Shown piece after piece: positions 18,126-26,373 of a DNA stretch of 64,000 bases. The stretch is from contig MNVE01000003.1 of the NCBI GenBank assembly GCA_001871475.1, positions 37,837-101,836 of the forward strand, in the 5' to 3' direction. The position numbers and the translations under genes were made by a program. Numbering within the stretch: the first letter of the stretch is position 1; each line of letters opens with the position of its first letter. This DNA comes from Candidatus Micrarchaeota archaeon CG1_02_47_40 (GTDB lineage Archaea > Micrarchaeota > Micrarchaeia > Anstonellales > CG1-02-47-40). The notes beneath the pieces are model-generated. The model had not been told where the DNA came from. It saw nothing but the letters and a program-made list of their open reading frames with translations, and made no database searches.

Positions 18126-20696
18126 ATGGAAGAGGATGACAAAGGGCTAAAATTCAAGATTTCAAAAAAAGCCTACGTTTTTGACATAACCCGCAGGTTC
18201 TCAAACGTGAAGCGGTTTTCAAAAGCAAAGCCGCAGGAGGGAGCGGGCTCTCCCATGCAGGCATTATCAGGTTTCCTCGGCAAGGGAGGAAAGGAAATGA
18301 AGCGCTGGGGGGCAAGGGAGGGTGCGGTGCTGCCGCAACCGGGAAAAAAAGGGAAAATGCCCTCTCAGCCCGCAAACCAGGTAGTGCGCATGGCTCTTTT
18401 TGCAGCAATTGCCGTAATCGCCGTTCTTGCACTTGTCATACTCTGGATTGGAAGCTATGGGCCGGTGTCAGGCGCACAGGCGCAGGGGCAGGCGGAATAC
18501 TCCCCCTTTCTTGAATTCGGGGTTGAAAACCAGCAGGTGCTGAATTTCGGCGATTCAAAAAACCTCTACACAATCTATTTTGAAATTCCCTTCACACAGC
18601 GCGACGTTTCAAGCGCAACAATTCGGGCAAAATATTATTCTGAAAAACTCCCATCGCAGATTTTCGTGCTCCAAACCCCGCGCCAGCAGGCTGAATCCTA
18701 TCCGGAATTTAGAAAAAGCCTTGAGAAGCAGCTTTCCGGGCGCGGGCTTTCCGTAAGCGACATCTCCATTGAGCAGCTGAAATCGCTCCCCCCTAGCACA
18801 CTTGTAATAATACCAAGCGGCTACTTTCCCCAATCCCTCCTTGAAGGGGATTTCACTTACGCGGAGCTTTTGCGCCGCCAGACGGTCATACTTTATATGG
18901 GCTTCCCGCTTGAGCAGATGCTTTCCGAAAACGGCTATCCTGTAGCGACTCCTGCAAACATCTCATCAACACTGCCATTCTCATTTTCAGGGAAGGCATC
19001 TCCTTCAACCGACGGGTTTAACCTTTTTGACCCCCTCTACAGCGCAACCTCCAAAAACCAGCAAGCAGTCTTACCGGTATGGGGCTCGGTTTCAGCAGTG
19101 AAAATGGATTCAGGCTATATTCTCTTCCTGCCCCAGACGCTTGACGGGGGCTGGAGCAGAAACGGCACAGCGGCGGCAATGGACGTTTCAAGGCTCGTTT
19201 TCGAGTCCCCCTGGCAGCCGCCCTTGTCTATTTCGGAAATTTATCTTGACACGGCAAACACCACCTCGGGGCGGATTCTGATTTTTTCAAATCCAATTTC
19301 GCGCCCCGAAGTTTTCATCCAGCTCTATGCCGAGGGCGTTTCTCCAGACTCAAAAACATATGCCCTGACAAAGCAGATTTCTGTGAAAAAGGCGCAAAAC
19401 TCCGACATATACATAAAAGGAGGCAGCGTTTTCCTCCCCACATACCTGACAGGGCAGAAAATACGCCTGACGCTTGATTTCAAGGAGCCGGCATTCTCGG
19501 AAAAAAAGCTTTTCCTCCAGACAGTGCTTGACGGACAGGCGCAAAAAAGCGAGCGCATACAGGAGGGGCTGACATCTTTACAGTCTCAGATTCCTTTTGA
19601 CTATGATTCCTCACTTCCCCCGGGAAAATACATCCTGCGCGTAGTTGACTCGGCAGGAAAAATGTATTCGCAGGCGATAGGCGAAATTGCCGATTTCCAG
19701 GTAGTGTCGCAAAGCGCGGATTTTAAGAAAGGAAATTTTCAATTTGGCTTTACCTCCCCGATTGCATCGCAAATCAACTTCACCTCCCTTCATGCAAGCG
19801 TTGACGGGAAGTTCCTTCAGGAAATCCCTGCAGGCAGCACTGCCAACTACTTCGTCCCGAACCTCGCAAGCGGGCCCCATACATTTTATTTTGAGTTTGA
19901 AGGCGGGTATGGAAAGAGCATACTGCTTGATTACCGCGTGCAGAAGCAGTTCTACGACAACCCTATTGTCGTTTTTTTGGGAATAATCACCCTGGTGTTT
20001 TTTGTTGTCGGCACATTCATGCGCAGGCCGGAGCGCGAGCTTTACTACCTTGACGTGCCTGACTTCCCCCCGATTTCCGCAATCAAAGTGCCTGTCGGGA
20101 AAGCAAGCGTGCTCTCTCTCTTTGACAAGATAAATAAGAATTACTCCTGGGAACGGATGCCCCTCTCTCTTGACGAGCTGAAAGGGGGCTTTTCCTCCCT
20201 CCGCCACAACGGAAAGCCCATCGTGGTCGGCTCCTACAACCTTGAGCGCGTTCTCTCAAAAATACAGGGGAGCAGCGGGGAAATAAAGGAGGTTTTCGGG
20301 CTTTGGGGCATGCGAAGGTGGGAGGAGGAGTCTGGAAGAAGCCTCAAAAACCTTTCAATGTTCCGCCTCATCCGCGACGTTTTCGTGAACAGGACTGTGC
20401 CATTTCTGCGCCCAAAAGAAAAAGACGGGCCTGACGCGAAGATAAAAATATCAAAAACTGATTACAACATCTATCTCTTTGAAGACGAGTCCTCTGCAGC
20501 CCGCGCCCTGTCCACCCTTGATGGGGCGCCCTCAATAATCGTATTTGAGAGAAAAAAAGAGATCTCCGATTTTTGCGACAGGCTCGTTTCAACTGATGAA
20601 ACCGCAGTGCGCCTGAAGCTTGAAATAAGCTCCGAGAGGGTGTTTCTTGTTTCACTTGAGGAGCTTGGGGCGTTTATTGATTCGAAGAAGGTTTAG
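18126..20696 (+). CDS. Large membrane protein of the same operon, 856 aa
   Basis: N-terminal cytosolic tail, TM, large extracytoplasmic region, second TM and cytosolic C-terminus. Confidence 0.8.
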   Translation: MEEDDKGLKFKISKKAYVFDITRRFSNVKRFSKAKPQEGAGSPMQALSGFLGKGGKEMKRWGAREGAVLPQPGKKGKMPSQPANQVVRMALFAAIAVIAVLALVILWIGSYGPVSGAQAQGQAEYSPFLEFGVENQQVLNFGDSKNLYTIYFEIPFTQRDVSSATIRAKYYSEKLPSQIFVLQTPRQQAESYPEFRKSLEKQLSGRGLSVSDISIEQLKSLPPSTLVIIPSGYFPQSLLEGDFTYAELLRRQTVILYMGFPLEQMLSENGYPVATPANISSTLPFSFSGKASPSTDGFNLFDPLYSATSKNQQAVLPVWGSVSAVKMDSGYILFLPQTLDGGWSRNGTAAAMDVSRLVFESPWQPPLSISEIYLDTANTTSGRILIFSNPISRPEVFIQLYAEGVSPDSKTYALTKQISVKKAQNSDIYIKGGSVFLPTYLTGQKIRLTLDFKEPAFSEKKLFLQTVLDGQAQKSERIQEGLTSLQSQIPFDYDSSLPPGKYILRVVDSAGKMYSQAIGEIADFQVVSQSADFKKGNFQFGFTSPIASQINFTSLHASVDGKFLQEIPAGSTANYFVPNLASGPHTFYFEFEGGYGKSILLDYRVQKQFYDNPIVVFLGIITLVFFVVGTFMRRPERELYYLDVPDFPPISAIKVPVGKASVLSLFDKINKNYSWERMPLSLDELKGGFSSLRHNGKPIVVGSYNLERVLSKIQGSSGEIKEVFGLWGMRRWEEESGRSLKNLSMFRLIRDVFVNRTVPFLRPKEKDGPDAKIKISKTDYNIYLFEDESSAARALSTLDGAPSIIVFERKKEISDFCDRLVSTDETAVRLKLEISSERVFLVSLEELGAFIDSKKV

Positions 20697-20699
20697 AAT

Positions 20700-21848
20700 T
20701 TATTTCAGCAATCCTTCATAAACCTTCAGCATCTTCTCTGCGCACTTCTCCTTTGAATAGGCAAGCGCGCTTTTCCTTGCAAATTTCCCCATCCTCCCCC
20801 CATCTTCAATCGCCATCAGGATTTTTTCCGCGCAATCCTCCCCATCATGAAAGCAGTATCCGCTCTTTCCCTCACTTATGAATTCTGCAGTCGCTGATTT
20901 TTTCGGCGCGCACACAGGCACTCCGCAGGAAAGCGCTTCAAGCGCAGTCATTCCCTGCGTCTCAAACAGGGAGGGAAGCACGAATACGTCAGCAGCGCAA
21001 TAAAAGCTCCTCAATTCCCCTTCCGGCACGAAGCCGGTGAAAAGGAACATCCCCTCAAGATTGCTTTTTTTCACAATCCCCTCATAATACTCAAGCGCCG
21101 GCCCCCTTCCCGCAACCACGAACACGCTGTCCGGCAGCTCGCTTCTTATTATTCCTGCCGCCTCAATAAGCACATCAAGGCTTTTTTCCTTTGCAACTCT
21201 TCCAAGGTAAAGTATGACCCTTTTCCCGGAAATTCCAAGCCTCTTTTTCACCGCCTCCCCCTCTTTTTTTGAATGGGAAAACTTTTCCACATCCACGCCG
21301 CTTGGGACAATCACGCTCTCTATTCCGTGCTCTGCAAGTATCCTCCGCGTGCTCTCACTCGGGCAGGTCACCTCATCAAAACAATTGTAATACGCCTGCA
21401 GGTATTTCCAAATCAGTCTGCCTCCCACTCCCTGCGCGGTTTCCCCCCAGCCCAAATAATGCGTTGCACCGGTCACAAGCGTGTGAAACGTAGCAACCGA
21501 GGGCACACGGAGAAATTTCGAAGTCTGTACAGCCGCCAGCCCCATCGTGGCAACCGCGTGCGAGTGCACGAGCCCAATCCCAAGCTTTCTTGCCTTTAGC
21601 GGGGCAAAAAAAGGGAAAAGCGCCACCTTGTAATCAGGGTAAGGGGCGAATTTTGCAGAAGTGTAATAAAACACATTCCTGTCCCGGTTTTCAATCCTGT
21701 CGCACTCGCTTCCCGAAGAAAAAACATACACCTTATTTTTTTTTCCCTCCAGAAATTCGCACATGGAGAGTATTGACGTGACAACTCCGTCTTTATTTGG
21801 AAGGTAAGTATCTGTAAAAAATGCAATTTTCATTTTTCTCAATTCCAA
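20700..21848 (-). CDS. Glycosyltransferase family 4
   Basis: FFTDTYLPNKDGVVTSI, VHSHAVATMG, GRVAKEKSLDVLIEA, FVLPSLFETQGMTALEALSCGVPV. Confidence 0.92.
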   Translation of the reverse strand: MELRKMKIAFFTDTYLPNKDGVVTSILSMCEFLEGKKNKVYVFSSGSECDRIENRDRNVFYYTSAKFAPYPDYKVALFPFFAPLKARKLGIGLVHSHAVATMGLAAVQTSKFLRVPSVATFHTLVTGATHYLGWGETAQGVGGRLIWKYLQAYYNCFDEVTCPSESTRRILAEHGIESVIVPSGVDVEKFSHSKKEGEAVKKRLGISGKRVILYLGRVAKEKSLDVLIEAAGIIRSELPDSVFVVAGRGPALEYYEGIVKKSNLEGMFLFTGFVPEGELRSFYCAADVFVLPSLFETQGMTALEALSCGVPVCAPKKSATAEFISEGKSGYCFHDGEDCAEKILMAIEDGGRMGKFARKSALAYSKEKCAEKMLKVYEGLLK

Positions 21849-21854
21849 ACGGTC

Positions 21855-23645
21855 CTACTTTATTTTAGTCAGCCCCCAAAGAATCGCAACAACAGTGCCT
21901 ATCAGTATAGTGGGTGCCGCAATCCTCGCAATCGCAACCACCGAGCTTATCGTTGCGACCATTTCTATTGACTGCCTTGAGCCGAACACCTCAATCTTCA
22001 TCCTTCCAAGAGCAGAGCCGGCTTTCACCTCCTCAAGATTGGCATAAGCGCTTAAGAGGCACTCCAAAACCGCATCAGCAGTCTTTGCGCCCCCCCGCTT
22101 CCCTATGGGGTTTAGCACCCCCTGCACGTTGTTTATCTCGTGCGTGTCAGTTGTGAATACCTCGCATCCTATCTTCTGTCCCTTTCCCCTGCCCCACTTC
22201 TGCACGGTTTCAATAAGCTCGCTTCTGAATTCTGGTGTCACCCCGTTTGAGTCAATCACAACATATGCAAACAATTTTCCAACATCAAAGAGCGCCACTT
22301 TTATCCCGTTCCCTCCGATTGCAGGCTCTCCGACTGGGTTTTTTCTTCCGATTCCAAGCCGCATTTTTTTCATATCTGCCTTTTTTGAAAGCGCGTCAAG
22401 CAGCGCATCTTCCATCTCAAATGCAATTGGCGAGCCGGGCTCCACAGAAGCAATATCCCCTGTTTCCGAGTTGTGCTCATCCACAACGATTGCAGTTTTA
22501 GCATATCTGCCTGCAACGTTCATAAGCGAGCGCCCGATGGCAAAATTCACATCCTCCGTGGTTTTCGGCGCCCGCGTGAAAGAGGCAAACGCGCAATCAT
22601 TCACCAGGAGGCAGAGCGCGCCCGAGTCTCCGCTTTTCCCTTCCAAAATCGCCCCCTTGGCAGGCGAGAATTTCATCTTCTTTCTTTCAAATTCATACGC
22701 CTGCATTATTTTTTCCGCTTCAGTGCCAGCAACCGGGTTAAAATCATGCGTGCAGGTGCCATGGAACACAAACACTTCCCCTCCTTCTTGTTTTCCTATC
22801 CTCTGCGCAAGAATTTTCGGGAATTCGCTCCCGCCCAGATTTCCAAACGGACCAAAGTGCACGTAAGGCACTATGAATGTGGTTTTCTGCCGCTTCCCCT
22901 CAAAGCAGAGCACCCCAAGCAGCGTTTCAACCTCCTCTCCCATCTCTTCAAACGTCTCTTCCAAATCCTTTTCCCGGTTCAGCCACTGCGCGGCAAACAT
23001 ACTGATGGCATCAGTGCTTTTCACCCCGATGTTTCTTTTCATCGGCGCGTTTATGAGAAAGAAAAGCATGTACAGCCCGACAAGGAAGAGAAATGAGGCA
23101 AAATACATCTTCAGTATTGCAAGCAGCCAGTCCTGCTCAATTTCAATCTGCCTGCTTGCAAGGAGAAATGCTGCGTTGTAGCATAGCTGCAGCAATGAAA
23201 ATAAGAAAGCGGTTTTTCCCAATCCAAACACTGTCCCCACGATGAAAAACCACGTGACGAACGCAAGCCCAAACCCAACGAACACCACCTCGTTTCCAAG
23301 GGGCATTCCCGCCCGCTCAAGCAATGCGCCTGCAATGTAAAAACTCCCATATACTGCCGCCGCGACAAGGGAGAGGAAAATCACCCTTCGCAGCACAATC
23401 TCCCGCCTTACTATGTAAAAAGTGATTGCCGAGAGGAGAGCAGGCACGGTTATTAGGAAAATTCCGGTTGCCATGCCCTCAACCGCAGAGGAGAATCCTA
23501 CCTCTCCCTTCCTTATGGAAATTATTGCTATCCCGAAAATCATACCTACAAGCGCAAGGTAAAGCCACAGCACCCTTGCCCTTGGCAGGCTCATGAAATA
23601 CTTCGTGAGGTTTACGGCGCGTTCAGCAGAACCCATCAATTTCAT
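21855..23645 (-). CDS. DUF2070 family archaeal membrane protein
   Basis: N-terminal TM cluster followed by PYVHFGPFGNLGGSEFP...FHGTCTHDFNP... DEHNSETGD. Confidence 0.8.
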   Translation of the reverse strand: MKLMGSAERAVNLTKYFMSLPRARVLWLYLALVGMIFGIAIISIRKGEVGFSSAVEGMATGIFLITVPALLSAITFYIVRREIVLRRVIFLSLVAAAVYGSFYIAGALLERAGMPLGNEVVFVGFGLAFVTWFFIVGTVFGLGKTAFLFSLLQLCYNAAFLLASRQIEIEQDWLLAILKMYFASFLFLVGLYMLFFLINAPMKRNIGVKSTDAISMFAAQWLNREKDLEETFEEMGEEVETLLGVLCFEGKRQKTTFIVPYVHFGPFGNLGGSEFPKILAQRIGKQEGGEVFVFHGTCTHDFNPVAGTEAEKIMQAYEFERKKMKFSPAKGAILEGKSGDSGALCLLVNDCAFASFTRAPKTTEDVNFAIGRSLMNVAGRYAKTAIVVDEHNSETGDIASVEPGSPIAFEMEDALLDALSKKADMKKMRLGIGRKNPVGEPAIGGNGIKVALFDVGKLFAYVVIDSNGVTPEFRSELIETVQKWGRGKGQKIGCEVFTTDTHEINNVQGVLNPIGKRGGAKTADAVLECLLSAYANLEEVKAGSALGRMKIEVFGSRQSIEMVATISSVVAIARIAAPTILIGTVVAILWGLTKIK

Positions 23646-23705
23646 CTCCTAACCGTTATAATCTCGTATATCTTTATAAAAACCCCCCCTCCCCAATAAC
23701 CTCCT

Positions 23706-24329
23706 ATGGAAAAAATCTGCCCAAGATGCGGCATTTCCTCAAAAACCGCCCCCTTCGCAGGCAATTTCTGCGAGAACTGCTACCCGCTTAGCGTGCGCAT
23801 CCCAATGGCGGTTAACGTTTTACAGTGCAAAAAGTGCCGCCATATAAAATATGCGGGCTGGTCAGCGCCAACGCCAGAAAACCTAACCCATATCATTCTC
23901 AAGCAGAGCAAGGGAAAGGTTGCATCCGCCCGCTTTGACAAGAAGAACTCCCTGCTTGCAGTTGAAATGGATTCCGCGCACGGCACTTTCATAAAATCAT
24001 TTCCCGTGGAAATAATTTATTCTCCCTCCCTCTGCGACACCTGCTCAAAATCCGCAGGCAGCTACTCGGAAGCGATAATACAGCTTAGGGGGAACAAGGA
24101 GAAGATAGAAAAATACATTGACAAGCTCCAGTCAAGGATTCGCAGGAAAACCTTCATTTCCCGCACCGTTTCCCTTTCTGAGGGAATTGACTTTTACGTC
24201 GGGGATAAGATAGAGGCGCTGCGGGCGCTGCAGAACTTTGATTTGGAATATCTGCGCACGGAAAAGCTGGTGGGGCAGAGAAAAGACGGGAGAAGGATTT
24301 ACCGCTCAACTTTTCGGGTGCGGTTCTAA
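23706..24329 (+). CDS. NMD3-like protein
   Basis: CPRCG...CENCYP...LQCKKCRHIKYAG zinc-binding N-terminus. Confidence 0.8.
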   Translation: MEKICPRCGISSKTAPFAGNFCENCYPLSVRIPMAVNVLQCKKCRHIKYAGWSAPTPENLTHIILKQSKGKVASARFDKKNSLLAVEMDSAHGTFIKSFPVEIIYSPSLCDTCSKSAGSYSEAIIQLRGNKEKIEKYIDKLQSRIRRKTFISRTVSLSEGIDFYVGDKIEALRALQNFDLEYLRTEKLVGQRKDGRRIYRSTFRVRF

Positions 24330-24616
24330 ATTTTCACTAATCCTCTTTTCTTAAGCTCTTCCGCCCCCTGCGGGTTCCAAAGCCAGCTAACCGTCTTATC
24401 AGCTTCAACATGTATTTTTCCGGAATATTCCAGATAATCAAGTATGGTGACAAAAGTCGTCCACATGACTTTTTTCTTTAAGTTTTTCCATATTTCCGTT
24501 ATGGTTTTTGAGCTCCTGCTCCTGAAAAGCTCCTTTTCCATCATGAGTATGGTGTCAAGCCTGGGATACCTGTCAAGGTTTTTCGGCTTAAATTCAGTTA
24601 GAGTTGTAGCCCCCAT
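24326..24616 (-). CDS. Hypothetical winged-helix-like protein
   Basis: TITEIWKNLKKKVMWTTFVTILDYLEYSGKIHVE; 4-nt convergent overlap with the NMD3-like gene. Confidence 0.6.
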   Translation of the reverse strand: MGATTLTEFKPKNLDRYPRLDTILMMEKELFRSRSSKTITEIWKNLKKKVMWTTFVTILDYLEYSGKIHVEADKTVSWLWNPQGAEELKKRGLVKI

Positions 24617-24715
24617 ATTTATCCCTTTGCCCTTCGGGCAAATCTAAAAAACCTAAAGGTTTTTTATCAATTGATGTATTTATCAAATGATAAATTTATA
24701 ATGCTTTTCTTTTTG

Positions 24716-25696
24716 TCAAGATTGGCTTTTCCTTTTGTTCCCTCCAATCCAGCCAATCCCCTCAACAATGCCAACCGAATCAACCAGTATCATCACAAAC
24801 CTTGTCATCAGCGTGAAAGCAATCGCCTGCGGCAAGCCTATTCCAAACTGCATCAAGACAAACGCAGCCCCTGCCTCGCTAACACCTGCCCCGGCAATCG
24901 TGGGAAGGGGCATGAACTGCAAAAGGGTTATGATTGGCTGCACAAAACCCCAGAATATTATTGGGGCAAACGCAATTTCCGGCTTTACCCCCAGGCTCAT
25001 GGCAATGAACCACCACTCAATCGCCTTGAAAATCCAGGTAATGAATATGAGCACGAGTATGTGCGGTGTCAGCGCCGATATAGCATGCGAGTTCTCCTGC
25101 ATCTTACCTATCATTTCCAGCGCTTTTCCCCCGAATGGCAGTCTCTCCGCGAAAGAAATCATTCCTAAAAACCTCTGCGAGAAAAGCAGGAGCGCCATAA
25201 AGGCAACCATTCCAAAAAGGCCAAGCAACCCCAGCACGATTCCCGCCCCGGCATTCTCCCCTGCCCCCACAATCACAAATGAAAATAAATACCAGGCGCC
25301 TATTCCGCCTGCAACCAGCTTGTAAATGAAATCAAACATCTGCGGGCCCAATATGGAAACAAGCGCCTCCCCGCTTTTCACTTTATGATTTTTTGCCAGC
25401 ACAGCCGCAGTTGCAAAATACCCGCTTCGCGCAGGCGTGAAATCCGATGCGAGCATGCCTGAAAAATGCGAGGTAAGTATCTTTTTGTACTCAAGCTTCG
25501 TTCCCAAATACTCAAGAATCATCTGTATTCTGTAAGCCATCACCGCATTAATTGCAAAATAAAAAACAAGCGCAACCGCAAAATAAGCAAGATTTGCCCC
25601 TGCAATCACTTCCGCTACCTTTCCGACATCCGCAAAGCTGACAACCGCAGCAAGCACTATCAAGGAAAAAACTATCTGCAGAATGGTTCTTTTCAT
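24716..25696 (-). CDS. Flippase-like (UPF0104/lysylphosphatidylglycerol synthase TM) protein
   Basis: Multi-TM protein; TPARSGYFATAAVLAKNHKVKSGEALVSILGPQMFDF motif; start at MKRTIL (25696). Confidence 0.8.
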   Translation of the reverse strand: MKRTILQIVFSLIVLAAVVSFADVGKVAEVIAGANLAYFAVALVFYFAINAVMAYRIQMILEYLGTKLEYKKILTSHFSGMLASDFTPARSGYFATAAVLAKNHKVKSGEALVSILGPQMFDFIYKLVAGGIGAWYLFSFVIVGAGENAGAGIVLGLLGLFGMVAFMALLLFSQRFLGMISFAERLPFGGKALEMIGKMQENSHAISALTPHILVLIFITWIFKAIEWWFIAMSLGVKPEIAFAPIIFWGFVQPIITLLQFMPLPTIAGAGVSEAGAAFVLMQFGIGLPQAIAFTLMTRFVMILVDSVGIVEGIGWIGGNKRKSQS

Positions 25697-25722
25697 TTTC
25701 TGTCCTCGTGGAGTATTAAAAG

Positions 25723-25866
25723 GGCCACAGCCGAGATTCTCATTTTCATACCCCATTCTTTCTCTTGGGGGGTGAAGACCTTAGGGGGGTGAAACCCCCA
25801 TATGGTTTTGAACTCGGGCTAAGGGCTCCACAGGCCCCTGTGCTACCAGGCTACACCACCGTGGCC
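25723..25866 (-). tRNA. tRNA-His(GUG) with long T-loop intron (~70 nt)
   Basis: G(-1) GCCACGG TG GTGT AGCCTGGTA GCAC A GGGGC CTGTGGA GCCCT TAGC CCGAG TTC[intron]GAAT CTCGG CTGTGGC C73; G-1/C73 His identity. Confidence 0.85.
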
Positions 25867-25967
25867 ACTGGCATTAATTGTAAATTAGAATGCTTAAAAA
25901 CACGTATCTCAAAAAGAAGAAAATAAAAGAAATAAAAAAGAAAAAAAGAGAGGGAAAATGTTCCCCC

Positions 25968-26240
25968 TTACTGCACGATTTCCCCGATTGCAAACGTGGA
26001 CTTAAGCTCCTTTATCCTTACCTTTATCTTGTCCCCCTTGTTTGCACCCGTGACGAATATCACGAAACCGTCCTTTTTTGCTATGCCGTCCCCTTTTGCG
26101 GCGATTGCTTCTATTTCAACGTCAATCTCGTCGCCGACTTTTACGGGCTTTGGCATAAATCCCCTGTTCCCTCTTCCTCCAAATCCTCCTCCTTCATCTC
26201 CTCCTCTGCCTCTTCCAAATCCTCCTTCTTCATCTCCCAT
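25968..26240 (-). CDS. TRAM-domain protein with RGG-rich N-terminus
   Basis: VKVGDEIDVEIEAIAAKGDGIAKKDGFVIFVTGANKGDKIKVRIKELKSTFAIGEIV. Confidence 0.88.
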   Translation of the reverse strand: MGDEEGGFGRGRGGDEGGGFGGRGNRGFMPKPVKVGDEIDVEIEAIAAKGDGIAKKDGFVIFVTGANKGDKIKVRIKELKSTFAIGEIVQ

Positions 26241-26373
26241 TTTACATACCTCCTTTTTCCAAAAAAAGCCGATCTCTCTTAGCAGTCATTCCCGCTTTGA
26301 AGAATTAGGCTTTCCGTGCCCCCCATTATGCACGGGACTGTTTATAATATTATCCCATTCAAATAAAGGCATT

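Noticed and set aside
22105-22866. 253-aa plus-strand ORF
   Set aside because: Antisense shadow of the DUF2070 gene.
25996-26373. N-terminal extension of the surface-protein ORF
   Set aside because: Antisense to the TRAM gene; a signal peptide begins at the 26374 ATG.
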